Shown here piece after piece: positions 35,737 to 45,748 of a stretch of DNA of 64,000 bases. Numbering within the stretch: position 1 is the first letter of the stretch; every line of letters begins with the position of its first letter. A program made the translations under genes and the position numbers. The DNA lies in the NCBI GenBank assembly GCA_018267215.1, contig JAFDYX010000025.1, positions 1 through 64,000 on the forward strand, given 5' to 3'. The stretch is from Bacteroidota bacterium. GTDB lineage: Bacteria > Bacteroidota > Bacteroidia > Cytophagales > Cyclobacteriaceae. The notes below the pieces were generated by a model that was given only the letters and a program-made list of their open reading frames with translations, had not been told where the DNA came from and did no database searches.

Positions 35737-38700
35737 TTATTTGATTACTTGCAGCCATCCTTTGCACGTGGTTTCGTCTTGGATGACAGCTTCAAAAAAA
35801 TAATAACCACCGTTTACGTTTTTGGCTGTCCAGTCGTTTTGGTAATTACTGTTTTGATACACCCACTTACCCCACCGGTCAACCACCGTAAGCGAGACGC
35901 GCACCAGCGGCTGAACACCGGCCGCAGGTTTATTGGAGCCATATTGTAACATGAAGGCATCATTAAGCCCGGGCGATTCTTCGGGTGTAATCACATTAGG
36001 TACAAAGCGATAGTAGAATGGAAGCGTAACAGATTTTTCGTACACACAAAATTCTTTTTTGCCGATTAGTCTGATGGTGTAGCTGCCGTCTGTGGCATAG
36101 TCATGTGTAATCTGCGGCTGATCGGACGTAGTGCCATCGCCAAGATCAAAAAATACTTCTTCCGCAGGATCGGTCAGATTTTCCAATTTCAAAGGTGGCC
36201 TGCCATCGCATCCAAAAATAGCATTGGCTTTAAACTTCAGGTCTATGCCCGGCACTACCGTAACGGCCAACGTATCTTTGCTGATGCACCCGTGAAGGTC
36301 TTGGATCGTCACAAAATAGTCGGTGCTCTTCACGGGGCTCACCTGTGGGTTTTGATTGGATGATGTAAATGATTTATCGGAGGTTGCCCATTGGTAGCTT
36401 GTGCCACCGGATGCTTCCAGTGTAGCCTGTGTGCCGAAACACATAGAAAAATTTTTGCCGGCCGAACCAATCGGAGCATAAACGGTAACACTTGTTGCGG
36501 TCGAGTCTTTGCCCATGCAAGTACCGTTGTCCACTACTTTTAGCCGGATAGGGTAAGTGCCCGGTTTTGCATATTGATAGATGACCATGCCGGTATCGGG
36601 CTTTACCAGTTGGTTGCTATTGCCAAAACTCCAGGTGAAAGATTGCCCTCCGATACTCAGGTTTTGAAACACAATTTTATCGCCCAAACAAATCTGATTG
36701 ATGCCGGGTTGATTGAGATGCACGGAGTTGGTTTGAATAATCGCCCTGAGCGAAGCCAGATCGAATTTGAAAGCGGCATTGTTGCAATTCATACTTCTGT
36801 TAACCCGGCTCCAGGCATTGGGTGTGGTGGGGAAGTCGGACGTTGGTTTGTCTAAGGCATTCAAAGCCTGGCAGCCCGAGCAGACAACATGGTACACCAC
36901 ACCTTTCTTATCAAAACGGCAGGTGCCGCCATCTACATGTGTGCGCGAGTCGGGCCCGCCCAGATAGGTGGAATAAAGCAACTGCTTGCCGTCTTGCGAA
37001 AGCACCATAAAATAAAAATCCGAACCGCTGGTATTTTTTTGTAAGGCCGTAGATGTGATGGGCATATTGAACGTGGAACTGTTCCAATAACCAAACCGGC
37101 TGTTGATCAAACCGCCCCATCCGGAGAGGAAAATATTGTTGCAATCATTGACCAGAAAAGCCGTAGGCGAAATATTGGGGATGCCTATGCCCGAACCAAA
37201 TACAGTAGAAAACAATAAGGTGCTGAGGGTGCTGTCAAATTTCTGTACAAACTGCCCGCTGGCGGGGTTGTTGTAGGCACCGGTAGTTACAGGAAAAACA
37301 CCTACCGTTTGCCCATACACATAGACATTTTTATTTTTATCAATATCGAGGAAATACACTTGGTTAAACAGGCTGGTGCCGGTAAACGTACATTGAAGGA
37401 TGGCGGAGCCATCGGCTTTTATTTTGGCCATCCAGCCATCAACATCTCCGGCCTGCGTAGTTTGATAGGCTCCGGCCGTTACCGGAAAATCTATGCTGGA
37501 AGTACCACCGCCCACAAATAAATTGCCTTTATTGTCTAACTGAATAGTGTGCGAGGCATCGGTGGCGCTGCCACCCATGAAGGTGCTCCAAACCAGTTGC
37601 GATAAATCGCTGTTCATTTTCAAGATCACCGCATCGGTCAGGCCTCCTTTGTACGTCTGGTTAAAACTGTTAGCGGTCGGGAAATCGGAAGAAGATGTTA
37701 CCGTGCTGACATAAATGTTTCCTTGCGTATCGCCAATGATATCGCCCCGCATCTGGTCGCCATAATTTTTTACCAGCAGACTGCTGTTGGGGTTCAACCC
37801 ATCGTTATTTGTGCCGCCCAGATAGGTGCTGGCCAACAATTGCTTGCCATCTTTAGATATTTTGGTGATAAAAATATCTGATCCGTTTTCGTATGGAATG
37901 GGAATTTCCTTGCCATCCGAATTTTCAGGGATGGGCACTCCTCCACTAAATGTTTTTTTATAGGCGTTGGAACTGGTGGGAAAATCATACGAACTGGTGG
38001 TGCCCAGCACTAACAGATTCTGGTCTTTATCAATTACCAAACTGTGAGGCGACTCTGAAAACGAGCCGCCCAAATAAGAGGCATAGAGCAACTGATGGCC
38101 GGTAGAATCATATTTTAAAATAGCCACGTCAAAGATGCCGCCATAATGTGTTTGAAACGCTCCGGCTGTAGCCGGAAACGTACCTCCTATGTAGAGGTTT
38201 GTTATCCCGGATGAGTACAGCGTTCCTTTTTCACCGGGTGTAGCCGTGCTGCCCCAATTGTCGGCCGTGGAGCCAGAGTAAGTGGAGAAGATCAACATCG
38301 GATCAATGACGAGTGGATAGCAAGTGTCGTAATGCCCCAGCCGGAACCCGATGCGGCTGCCTGTTACATGATAAGATGCGTCTATAAATATTTTAGAATT
38401 GTTGATGAGTTGATAGGCCACAGGCTTCTGCTCATGGATGCTGCCGAGCGGGGTTTTTACTGTCAGGTTTCCGTCTGCCGTTAAAATACTTTCGGCTCCT
38501 TCGTAGCGCCATTGTATTTCGCCCGGATCTGCACCCGGAGCCACGATGAAATCGTATTTGATGTTGCTGCTCTCCGAATAAACTTTCAGGTCTATGCCGC
38601 AATAGAAGTCGGCATAAATGGCTCCGTCAAATCCGCCCACATCCGACCGCCATTGTTCAGGAGATTTTAAAAAAAAATTGAAATAAGAAGAGTGTTTGCC

Positions 38701-39012
38701 AAATGGATTTGGCAGCGCTTGGGCATTGTAGTTTAGAAAATGTGTGTTAAGCGAGTAGCCATTGATGATTGTATGCTGCGAAGGCTCTTCGTGGTATGAT
38801 GCCAAACCGTAGTGGCGGTCGAGTTGTGCGGAGTTGATCAGCACATAAGAAAACTTACCTGTTTCGATGCCAAAAAAAACGCCATTGGTTTTTGCGCCAA
38901 AATGAAAAGGAGTACACCACTGTCCTTTGTTTTCTATAAAGGTTACGCCCGGTTCGGCAAAAAGATGAAGAGAGAGAAAACAGAATAGAGCAAATAAAAA
39001 AAACTGCTTCAT
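35737..39012 (-). CDS. SBBP beta-propeller/PKD secreted protein with T9SS type B C-terminal domain
   Basis: A 1,091-residue secreted protein. It has a signal peptide (MKQFFLFALFCFLSLHLFAEP), a DUF7948-like N-terminal domain (about 22-225, VTFIENKGQW...), then several SBBP repeats (about 230-690) with the YLGGS...D...NLLVLGTTSSYDFPTS pattern. A PKD-like domain follows (about 790-850, FTWSFGNSNQL), an Ig-like segment, a second PKD-like piece, and a C-terminal gliding-motility/type B sorting domain (RFVPNVITPEES..., VDRWGKWVYQ, GYYFFEAVIQD). It is T9SS cargo of unknown ligand. The ATG at 39012 is chosen over a TTG at 39018. Confidence 0.9.
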   Translation of the reverse strand: MKQFFLFALFCFLSLHLFAEPGVTFIENKGQWCTPFHFGAKTNGVFFGIETGKFSYVLINSAQLDRHYGLASYHEEPSQHTIINGYSLNTHFLNYNAQALPNPFGKHSSYFNFFLKSPEQWRSDVGGFDGAIYADFYCGIDLKVYSESSNIKYDFIVAPGADPGEIQWRYEGAESILTADGNLTVKTPLGSIHEQKPVAYQLINNSKIFIDASYHVTGSRIGFRLGHYDTCYPLVIDPMLIFSTYSGSTADNWGSTATPGEKGTLYSSGITNLYIGGTFPATAGAFQTHYGGIFDVAILKYDSTGHQLLYASYLGGSFSESPHSLVIDKDQNLLVLGTTSSYDFPTSSNAYKKTFSGGVPIPENSDGKEIPIPYENGSDIFITKISKDGKQLLASTYLGGTNNDGLNPNSSLLVKNYGDQMRGDIIGDTQGNIYVSTVTSSSDFPTANSFNQTYKGGLTDAVILKMNSDLSQLVWSTFMGGSATDASHTIQLDNKGNLFVGGGTSSIDFPVTAGAYQTTQAGDVDGWMAKIKADGSAILQCTFTGTSLFNQVYFLDIDKNKNVYVYGQTVGVFPVTTGAYNNPASGQFVQKFDSTLSTLLFSTVFGSGIGIPNISPTAFLVNDCNNIFLSGWGGLINSRFGYWNSSTFNMPITSTALQKNTSGSDFYFMVLSQDGKQLLYSTYLGGPDSRTHVDGGTCRFDKKGVVYHVVCSGCQALNALDKPTSDFPTTPNAWSRVNRSMNCNNAAFKFDLASLRAIIQTNSVHLNQPGINQICLGDKIVFQNLSIGGQSFTWSFGNSNQLVKPDTGMVIYQYAKPGTYPIRLKVVDNGTCMGKDSTATSVTVYAPIGSAGKNFSMCFGTQATLEASGGTSYQWATSDKSFTSSNQNPQVSPVKSTDYFVTIQDLHGCISKDTLAVTVVPGIDLKFKANAIFGCDGRPPLKLENLTDPAEEVFFDLGDGTTSDQPQITHDYATDGSYTIRLIGKKEFCVYEKSVTLPFYYRFVPNVITPEESPGLNDAFMLQYGSNKPAAGVQPLVRVSLTVVDRWGKWVYQNSNYQNDWTAKNVNGGYYFFEAVIQDETTCKGWLQVIK

Positions 39013-39021
39013 ACGCAACTT

Positions 39022-39441
39022 CTATCTTGTGCGTATCCAATCGTACGCATCGGCCTCATCGGTGAATACGGCTAGTTGTACGCCATCTTGCACGAATTTT
39101 TTTTCGGCATCCATCTTAAATTTTTCCATGGGGTATTCGGCAAAAAGATCTTCACCCAAAATCACAGCATGGTATTTTACTTTTGCCTGATGGAAGAGCA
39201 TATCGTCCCACACGCTGGTAAACCACTGTTCGGTTTCGTAGTCCACTTCGCCCAAAAGTTGCGTGTCGGCCAGCCACGCCAGCCGGGGGTATTTCTTTTG
39301 CAGGTCGCGATATTTTTCGAGCAACTCCATCAGGGTTCTTCTAAATACTTCGCCCGGAGCCGGTTCTTTCCATTTGTGCTTGAGCACCGGAAGGGAAGCA
39401 TCTAATTCGCAGACAACATAATCGTTTTCTAAAATGATCAT
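39022..39441 (-). CDS. Conserved hypothetical protein, STAS/SpoIIAA-like
   Basis: A 139-residue soluble protein without signal peptide. The order is beta strand, long helix (RRTLMELLEKYRDLQKKYP), strand (LAWLADTQLLGEV), helix and strand (YHAVILGEDLF), ending FTDEADAYDWIRTR. This resembles SpoIIAA-like/STAS-fold proteins frequent in Bacteroidota, but there is no motif that proves it. It lies 9 bp upstream of the SBBP-repeat gene on the same strand and may be co-transcribed with it. Confidence 0.55.
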   Translation of the reverse strand: MIILENDYVVCELDASLPVLKHKWKEPAPGEVFRRTLMELLEKYRDLQKKYPRLAWLADTQLLGEVDYETEQWFTSVWDDMLFHQAKVKYHAVILGEDLFAEYPMEKFKMDAEKKFVQDGVQLAVFTDEADAYDWIRTR

Positions 39442-39515
39442 GCGGGTTGTGGCAAGTGACAGACAATCACTCTAAATATACGAGATCGAAAGGAAATAAG
39501 AAAAGCAGATTGATG

Positions 39516-40094
39516 CTATCGGGCAAGGGCTTCTACCTCGTCCACTTCTTCGGGCATCATCCGCTTAAACAGGTTTTCAATGCCTGCTTTCAATGTGATG
39601 GTTGACGAGGGGCATCCGCTGCAGGAGCCTTGCAGGGTTACACATATTTTTTTGTTTTCGTAAGAGTGAAAAGTAATGGCCCCGCCATCTTGCTCTACTG
39701 CCGGGCGGATGTATTCGTCCAGAATTGTTTTTATTTTTTTGATGGTTTCAGTTTCTTCCTGAGCCGGTGCCTCCGGGAATTTTTTGTCGAGGATTAATTT
39801 GCCGGACTCCAAAAAATTTTTGATGTGGTTTTTGAGGGTATCCTGAATTTCAAGCCACTCCACATCTTCCTTTTTGGTAACTGTAATGAAATTGCTCATG
39901 TAAAACACCCGATCTACAAATGGATACATAAACAACTCCTGCGCCAGCGGAGCTTCTTCCGCTTCTACCGGACTGGGGAAATCAAAACTCATCCCTTCGG
40001 GTACGAGCATTTCATTTACCACAAATTTCAATGAATTGGGGTTGGGGTTGCTTTCGAGGTAGAGATGTATGTTTTTGGGGACGGCTGTCAACAT
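39516..40094 (-). CDS. Nfu-type iron-sulfur scaffold/carrier (NifU C-terminal domain)
   Basis: A 192-residue two-domain protein: an N-terminal Nfu_N domain (LYLESNPNPNSLKFV at 11-25) and a C-terminal NifU domain whose C158-S-G-C161 pair (GSCSGCPSSTITL) holds a bridging [4Fe-4S] cluster between two monomers. It delivers clusters to target apoproteins in the cytoplasm. Length and domain order match bacterial and mitochondrial Nfu proteins. It is monocistronic and divergent from the symporter gene. Confidence 0.93.
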   Translation of the reverse strand: MLTAVPKNIHLYLESNPNPNSLKFVVNEMLVPEGMSFDFPSPVEAEEAPLAQELFMYPFVDRVFYMSNFITVTKKEDVEWLEIQDTLKNHIKNFLESGKLILDKKFPEAPAQEETETIKKIKTILDEYIRPAVEQDGGAITFHSYENKKICVTLQGSCSGCPSSTITLKAGIENLFKRMMPEEVDEVEALAR

Positions 40095-40160
40095 GGCTTA
40101 TAGATAGTTCAGATTGTACAACAAAGGTAAATGAAATTAGTTCATCCACTTCGTTAAAAA

Positions 40161-40191
40161 TTGATTCAATGGGTTCTAACCATTAACTTTC
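40161..40191 (+). promoter_or_regulatory. Promoter for the dicarboxylate/amino acid symporter gene
   Basis: TTG at 40161-40163, 20 nt, then TAACTTTC at 40184-40191 (one mismatch to TAnnTTTG). The GTG start is 15 nt downstream. Confidence 0.45.
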
Positions 40192-40206
40192 AAAAAAAAT
40201 AATTGC

Positions 40207-41559
40207 GTGAAAATAAAATCAGGCTTGTTAGTGTTTATTCTGACGACTGTAGCGCTACTATTGGCAGTGGTTGACCACTATGCTGTGCCGGTGCATGTCG
40301 GGTTGCTGTCGTTTACCCGGTGGCTGGTGTGGTTGTCTATGATCTACTGGGCGTACCAGCGCAGGTCGCTCACCAGTTGGATTGTAGTGAGCATGTTTTT
40401 GGGCTGCGAAATAGGATTTTCATTTCCCACAGTAGCACTACATCTGAACACACTGAGCAGTATTTTTTTACGGTTGATCAAAACCATTATAGCCCCTCTT
40501 ATTTTTTCTACGCTGGTGGTGGGCATAGCAGCACACTCTAACCTGAAACAGGTAGGAAGAATGGGTTTAAAGGCCATCATTTATTTTGAGGTAGTTACTT
40601 CATTGGCATTGTTTATCGGCTTGGCCGCCATCAACATCACGAAAGCCGGAGAAGGGGCGGAGATTGCCGTACAACAGGCGCAAGAACAACGGGCTGAAAA
40701 ACTACTGGCACAACGGGGTACCCACGATGTGATACTCGATATTTTTCCTGAAAACATTGCCAAGTCAATAGCCGAAGGGCAGGTACTGCAGGTGGTGGTA
40801 TTCAGTATTTTGTTTGCCATGGGATTGGCGATGGTAAGCGACCAAAAGCGCAAACCGATGCTGGAATTTTGTGAGAGCCTGTCGGAAGTGATGTTTAAGT
40901 TTACCAACATCGTGATGTACTTTGCACCGTTTGCCGTGTTGGGAGCGCTGGCCTACTCCATCGCTTCTTTTGGTTTTGAAGTATTGAAAAACCTGGCCAT
41001 GCTGGTGGCCACATTGTATGCCGCTTTATTGGTTTTTATATTATTTGTTTTAGTGCCGATCGGGTTGATCATCAAACTGAATTTCCGAAAATTTATCAAT
41101 GCCATTACCGAGCCTGTTACGATTGCCTTCTCTACGGCTACCAGCGAGTCGGCTTTGCCCAAGGCGATGGAAAACTTAGAGGCCATGGGCATACCGCGCA
41201 AAGTGGTTTCGTTTGTGTTGCCCACGGGCTATAGCTTTAATTTAGATGGCAGTACGCTTTATCTTTCGCTTGCCTCTGTGTTTGTAGCCCAGATGGCCGG
41301 TGTAGATCTGTCTTTAGGCGAGCAAATAAAAATGGTACTTATACTCATGCTTACCAGCAAAGGCGTGGCGGGTGTACGCGGTGCTACATTTCTGATCTTG
41401 GTGGCCACCGTGGGCGACATGGGCATTGACCCGCACAAAGCATTTGTGGTGCTGGGCGTGGACGCCATCATGGATATGGCGCGCACCGGCACAAACGTAT
41501 TGGGCAATTGTTTGGCTACGGTAGTGGTAGCCAAGTGGGAGGGAGAATATAAAGATTGA
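40207..41559 (+). CDS. Dicarboxylate/amino acid:cation symporter (DAACS family)
   Basis: A 450-residue inner-membrane secondary transporter of the GltP/DctA/GltPh fold, with a GTG start. Hallmarks are the first re-entrant hairpin with serine-rich AFSTATSESALPKAM (HP1), the unwound TM7-type segment GYSFNLDGSTLYLS (family NMDGT-like) and the second hairpin near LTSKGVAGVRGATFLIL. TM8 contains DAIMDMARTGTNVLGN, with the aspartate and arginine that set acidic amino acid or dicarboxylate binding. Likely imports glutamate, aspartate or C4-dicarboxylates with H+ or Na+. Monocistronic. Confidence 0.92.
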   Translation: MKIKSGLLVFILTTVALLLAVVDHYAVPVHVGLLSFTRWLVWLSMIYWAYQRRSLTSWIVVSMFLGCEIGFSFPTVALHLNTLSSIFLRLIKTIIAPLIFSTLVVGIAAHSNLKQVGRMGLKAIIYFEVVTSLALFIGLAAINITKAGEGAEIAVQQAQEQRAEKLLAQRGTHDVILDIFPENIAKSIAEGQVLQVVVFSILFAMGLAMVSDQKRKPMLEFCESLSEVMFKFTNIVMYFAPFAVLGALAYSIASFGFEVLKNLAMLVATLYAALLVFILFVLVPIGLIIKLNFRKFINAITEPVTIAFSTATSESALPKAMENLEAMGIPRKVVSFVLPTGYSFNLDGSTLYLSLASVFVAQMAGVDLSLGEQIKMVLILMLTSKGVAGVRGATFLILVATVGDMGIDPHKAFVVLGVDAIMDMARTGTNVLGNCLATVVVAKWEGEYKD

Positions 41560-41571
41560 TAGAAAGGACTT

Positions 41572-44088
41572 CTATAACTTAAACTGTACGGTAAACAAAA
41601 TACCAAACTTGCGGGCGTATTTGTTGTCTAAATAAGTGAGACGGTGCACAAAATCTATGCGGAGCAGTTTAAGAATGTTTTCAACACCATAGCCCAACTC
41701 AACATAAGGTATCCCATTCGTAAAATAACCGGTCTTTAATGCCGGCTCACCCGAAGGTGTATAATTGGAAATCAACAACTGGTTGGAGGGACGCATAGAT
41801 CCATAGATAAGGTTGGCTGTCCCCACGAGGCGCCATTTTAACCGGTTCATCAATGGTATGCGGTTAAATAATAATCCTTCAAAATATTGACGATAGTGCA
41901 TCGAGACGGAGCGGTCGCTGGCAAATTCTCCGTAATTCATCAGATTGAATGTATAAGGCGTGTAGGTGTGGGCACGGTTTCCCAAATGAACGGTCAGGAG
42001 CGGATAGGGCAGGTCATCAAAAATATATTCACTCCTCACAGACAGAACTCCGTTTCCTAAAACTCCCATGTTTACGCGCTGGTCTATGTTCAGCATGAGC
42101 TTGTCATAATCAAAATCACTTCCAAACACACCTTCAAAGCCGTGGGTGTAGCGCAGGGTGAAAGCGGGCTTGCGGCCTCTCCCTATCCGGACGAGTTCAT
42201 TTCCATTTTGAAAAATTGTTTCGGAAGGCGCATAACGAGCCTCCAGAAAAACTTCAGTGGTTTTAAACCGGTTCAGCACAGGGGCGGTGCTGTCGTACGG
42301 AAAACCAATTTTATAAGTAGGGTTAAATGACCAACTGCGCAAGGCAACTCTTCCGGAAAACCCACGAATAAACTCACGGCTGGCGAAGGCAAACATCTCA
42401 TCATAATAATAAGCACGGATGAACTTGCCCCAGCGCGCTGCCGCCAAGTACAGTGGGCTGTTGGAAACAACCTCCGGGTCGAGGCCAAGCCGTGTGATGT
42501 CGTGCGTAAAACGCACACCCACGGTAGTCCAGTGTTTGCGCGAAATAATCCTACGCACCCCTAGAGAATATTTAAAGCGGTCATCTCCAAAGCCGTAGGC
42601 GCCCATGGCGTTATACACCATTTTCTTGCTGAAGTTATAGTTGGTTCTGAACCCCAACTGTGCACGCACTCCTTCTACTCCGTTTTGGGCAATACTATTG
42701 ATGTAAGGTCCTGCTTCAATGCTTCCAAAATTGTAGTAGCCCTGCACCAACACTTTAAAAATATCAACATAGGTTCGCACAATAGGCAGGTTCTTCACCG
42801 TGTCTATCATCCGATAGACATTTTTTTCGGTACGTGTCAGCGGCTCGTTGCGCAACGAATCCCAAAACCTGTCATCATGATGGTTGCTGGCGTTTTCTTC
42901 TACCAGCACACGCTTATCGTAAAATGAAAGCGGATGGGGTTGGTTGGTGATAACATTTTTGTTGCTGGAATAGAATTTGGCAATCATGCCGGCCGATTTT
43001 TTACTGAGGGGGCTTACATTAATAAGTACGCGATTTTTCTTGGGCAACCAAGCGCCAACTGGCGTGGGCATCAACTCTTGCTGGATTTGAATTTTGTCTA
43101 TGAAGTTAATGTTGGCACGCTTGTCCATAGCAGCGTCTATTTGCTTCAGGGCATATTCTTTTTTAGTGATCCATATCGTGCCTTTGAAGGCCAACTCTGC
43201 CGGGCTTCTGGGAAAATAATCTATCCGATAACAAAAATCTGTGCCCACGTACAGGCTGTCGGTCAGGTCATATTCATAGTAAAGCCTGCCGCCATCGGCA
43301 ATGGGTGACACAAAATTTTTACTCAGTATAGGCAGCCAGTTCTGATAAAAATTATATTCCTGAAAAGAAGACCCGACCAACTGGTTTACCGAGCCTCCGT
43401 CATTTAATCCGATTCCATTAATACGCGTATTGATAATATTTTCTGATTTTAACATGGGATTGGTGCGGTAATACAACCGCGAATAGCTTTCGGTGATTGC
43501 CAACGGAAGGATGGGCTTGCCGTCTTCGCCCACTACGCGGTCAATGCTGTCCAGCACCTGCGCGATTTTTTTCATTACCTTTTTTTTGCGCAGCTTTTCT
43601 GAAATCTGGCTGATATCAATTTCAGTTTTGGTATATATATCGCTCTCGTAAGCCGAGAGGTTGCGCTTGTCGTGCAGTGGTTTGTTTTGAATTACTTTTC
43701 GTAAGATGGCATAAGCCGGGTTTTCTCCTGATTTGATGACCAACTCTTTCAGGCTGGTAACGGCTTCGTTCAATTGAAAATTGATGACTTGCCGCCCCGG
43801 GTTTACCCGCTTGGTGCGCGGGTTGTAGCCAATAGATGTGGCCATGATGGAATCTACCTGCTCGGTGGTGCGCAGCGTAAAGTTGCCTTCAAAATCTGTT
43901 GTTACGCCCGTGGTAGTATTTTTAAAAACTACGTTGGCAAACGGAATAGCCTCGCCCGTCAGCGCGTCTGTTACTTTTCCCTTCACTTCAATTTCCTGGC
44001 AGAAGGTAATTAACGGAAAAAACCAAGCCACTAATGACAGCAGTTTCTTTTGGCCGGCTATACCGGCTCTCATCGCTTGCGCCTTCAT
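41572..44088 (-). CDS. DUF5686 protein with carboxypeptidase-like regulatory domain (outer membrane)
   Basis: An 838-residue predicted outer-membrane protein. A signal peptide (LLSLVAWFFPLITFCQ) is followed by a carboxypeptidase-like regulatory domain (about 33-115, VKGKVTDALTGEAIPFANVVF), then the DUF5686 region (NPAYAILRKVIQNK..., FKGTIWITKKEYALKQIDA) and a long beta-rich barrel ending VHRLTYLDNKYARKFGILFTVQFKL. Such barrels resemble TonB receptors without a plug and have no proven substrate. The ATG at 44088 (MKAQAMRAG) is chosen over an upstream start at 44163, which lies inside the promoter. Confidence 0.85.
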   Translation of the reverse strand: MKAQAMRAGIAGQKKLLSLVAWFFPLITFCQEIEVKGKVTDALTGEAIPFANVVFKNTTTGVTTDFEGNFTLRTTEQVDSIMATSIGYNPRTKRVNPGRQVINFQLNEAVTSLKELVIKSGENPAYAILRKVIQNKPLHDKRNLSAYESDIYTKTEIDISQISEKLRKKKVMKKIAQVLDSIDRVVGEDGKPILPLAITESYSRLYYRTNPMLKSENIINTRINGIGLNDGGSVNQLVGSSFQEYNFYQNWLPILSKNFVSPIADGGRLYYEYDLTDSLYVGTDFCYRIDYFPRSPAELAFKGTIWITKKEYALKQIDAAMDKRANINFIDKIQIQQELMPTPVGAWLPKKNRVLINVSPLSKKSAGMIAKFYSSNKNVITNQPHPLSFYDKRVLVEENASNHHDDRFWDSLRNEPLTRTEKNVYRMIDTVKNLPIVRTYVDIFKVLVQGYYNFGSIEAGPYINSIAQNGVEGVRAQLGFRTNYNFSKKMVYNAMGAYGFGDDRFKYSLGVRRIISRKHWTTVGVRFTHDITRLGLDPEVVSNSPLYLAAARWGKFIRAYYYDEMFAFASREFIRGFSGRVALRSWSFNPTYKIGFPYDSTAPVLNRFKTTEVFLEARYAPSETIFQNGNELVRIGRGRKPAFTLRYTHGFEGVFGSDFDYDKLMLNIDQRVNMGVLGNGVLSVRSEYIFDDLPYPLLTVHLGNRAHTYTPYTFNLMNYGEFASDRSVSMHYRQYFEGLLFNRIPLMNRLKWRLVGTANLIYGSMRPSNQLLISNYTPSGEPALKTGYFTNGIPYVELGYGVENILKLLRIDFVHRLTYLDNKYARKFGILFTVQFKL

Positions 44089-44132
44089 CCTAAAAATTTC
44101 GGAAAGAGAACAACTGACTTTATTTAAAACGA

Positions 44133-44164
44133 TAAAGGTAATGCGCAGAAGAACACTGACCAAA
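44133..44164 (-). promoter_or_regulatory. Promoter for the DUF5686 gene
   Basis: On the minus strand TTTG (44164-44161), 20 nt, then TACCTTTA (44140-44133, one mismatch to TAnnTTTG). It lies about 45 nt before the chosen ATG and overlaps the longest possible frame, arguing against the longer start. Confidence 0.55.
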
Positions 44165-44184
44165 AAAGGAATATGAAGTTTTTG

Positions 44185-45357
44185 TTACATGATGACACCC
44201 GACCCGATCAATTCATCACCTTCATACCAGGCAGCAAACTGCCCGGGTGTAATGCCGCGTTGTGGCTTGTCGAAAATAATAGACAAACCGTTTTCCTTTA
44301 GGTGCAGGGTGCAAGCCTCCAACGGTTGGCGATAGCGAATTCGGGCCAAATATTTTTTTGAGTCACCGACTGCTAATTTCAAATCAGGACGCACCCAATG
44401 CACATCGGCAGATGGGATAAACAACCCTTTCCGGAATAAGCCCGGATGATCTTCGCCCATGCCGGTATAGAGGATATTTTTTTTTGTGTCGGTGCCGATC
44501 ACAAACAGGGGCTTTTCAAAACCTCCCAAATTTAAACCTCTGCGCTGGCCAATGGTATAAAAATGTGCGCCCTGATGCTCGCCTACTACTTGCCCCGAGT
44601 CGGGCAGAAAATGGTATGGCTCGGTGGCTGCTTCCCAATTGTTTTGATCTGGCTTGTCTTTAAACAGCGGAGATGAGGCAGGTACCTCAATCACTTGTCC
44701 TTTCTTGGGTTCAAGCTGTTGCTGTAAAAAATCCGGCAAGTGCACTTTGCCGATAAAGCATAAACCCTGCGAGTCTTTTTTCTCGGCCGTAGCCAAGCCT
44801 GCTTTTTTTGCGATGGCCCGCACCTCGGGTTTTAACAATTCGCCTACCGGAAAGAGCGCTTTCGCCAACTGCTCTTGTGTTAGTTGGCACAGAAAGTAGC
44901 TCTGGTCTTTGTTAGGGTCTTTGCCGGCCAGCAGGCGGTATATTTTTTCTCCGTTCGCTTGTGTTTCGTCTTTGCGTGCATAGTGGCCGGTGGCCACAAA
45001 GTCGGCACCCAGTTTCACGGCTGCCTTTAAAAAGATATCGAATTTAATTTCGCGGTTGCACAGTACGTCCGGGTTGGGCGTGCGCCCTGCTTCGTACTCA
45101 GCAAACATATAATCTACAATACGCTCTTTGTATTCTTTGCTGAGGTCAATGGTTTGAAACGGAATGCCGAGATGTTGAGCCACGATCATGGCATCGTTGC
45201 TGTCGTCCAGCCAAGGGCACTCGGTGCTGAGGGTAACGGAGTCGTCATGCCAGTTTTTCATAAACATGCCGATCACTTCGTAGCCCTGCTCTTTCAACAG
45301 ATAAGCGGCTACGCTGGAATCAACACCTCCCGACAGGCCTACGACAACGCGTTTCAT
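44185..45357 (-). CDS. mnmA: tRNA-specific 2-thiouridylase MnmA
   Basis: A 390-residue PP-loop ATPase that thiolates U34 of tRNA-Lys, -Glu and -Gln. It has SGGVDS at residues 9-14, nucleophile C100 ([13 protein letters not shown]) and persulfide partner C200 ([10 protein letters not shown]), the usual catalytic pair. The C-terminal beta domains ([30 protein letters not shown]) are complete. Length is normal. It lies 7 bp downstream of the HEPN gene on the same strand and could be transcribed with it. Confidence 0.97.
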   Translation of the reverse strand: MKRVVVGLSGGVDSSVAAYLLKEQGYEVIGMFMKNWHDDSVTLSTECPWLDDSNDAMIVAQHLGIPFQTIDLSKEYKERIVDYMFAEYEAGRTPNPDVLCNREIKFDIFLKAAVKLGADFVATGHYARKDETQANGEKIYRLLAGKDPNKDQSYFLCQLTQEQLAKALFPVGELLKPEVRAIAKKAGLATAEKKDSQGLCFIGKVHLPDFLQQQLEPKKGQVIEVPASSPLFKDKPDQNNWEAATEPYHFLPDSGQVVGEHQGAHFYTIGQRRGLNLGGFEKPLFVIGTDTKKNILYTGMGEDHPGLFRKGLFIPSADVHWVRPDLKLAVGDSKKYLARIRYRQPLEACTLHLKENGLSIIFDKPQRGITPGQFAAWYEGDELIGSGVIM

Positions 45358-45364
45358 GAAAGAA

Positions 45365-45748
45365 TCAGATAAGCTGTTTTATAGTTTTGATAAAATTTCC
45401 AACAGGTGTTATCAACTCATCAATGGCTTCTTTGTCGAAATCATACATATCTCCATAATCTCCTTTTTGGCGGGAATCGAAAAGATCGCTGTATAATTTT
45501 CCAAACTCAATTGAAACTTTACCTGTTTTTACAAAATGAAGATTGAATTGACTTTTAAGCCCCGAATATGTTTGTGTAATGATGTTTTCCTTTAGGGCTA
45601 AAGCAGATACTATGTAATAGATAGAATAGTACAATCTGTTAACACAAGCATTCCATCGTTCATTTTGAGCGAGCAACTTTGCGTCAGCATAGGCTTGCTC
45701 ACTTTTTTCAATTCTATAATTAATAAACTCATGAAGTGGACTGTTCAT
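45365..45748 (-). CDS. HEPN domain protein of a HEPN/MNT pair
   Basis: A 127-residue all-helical protein with the HEPN helix pattern ([19 protein letters not shown], then [20 protein letters not shown]). It overlaps the upstream nucleotidyltransferase gene by 4 bp (ATGA), the usual HEPN/MNT toxin-antitoxin layout. The RNase motif R-x4-6-H expected in toxic HEPN proteins is not seen: the segment reads R38-LYYSIY-Y45, with tyrosine where histidine is often found. It may be an inactive or non-RNase HEPN. The ATG at 45748 was chosen because of the overlap and the family N-terminus; a longer frame reaches 45811. Confidence 0.78.
   Translation of the reverse strand: MNSPLHEFINYRIEKSEQAYADAKLLAQNERWNACVNRLYYSIYYIVSALALKENIITQTYSGLKSQFNLHFVKTGKVSIEFGKLYSDLFDSRQKGDYGDMYDFDKEAIDELITPVGNFIKTIKQLI

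Noticed and set aside
44089-44163. Longer N-terminus for the DUF5686 protein
   Set aside because: It would place a TTTG-N20-TACCTTTA promoter inside the coding frame and precede a normal signal peptide with about 25 unrelated residues.
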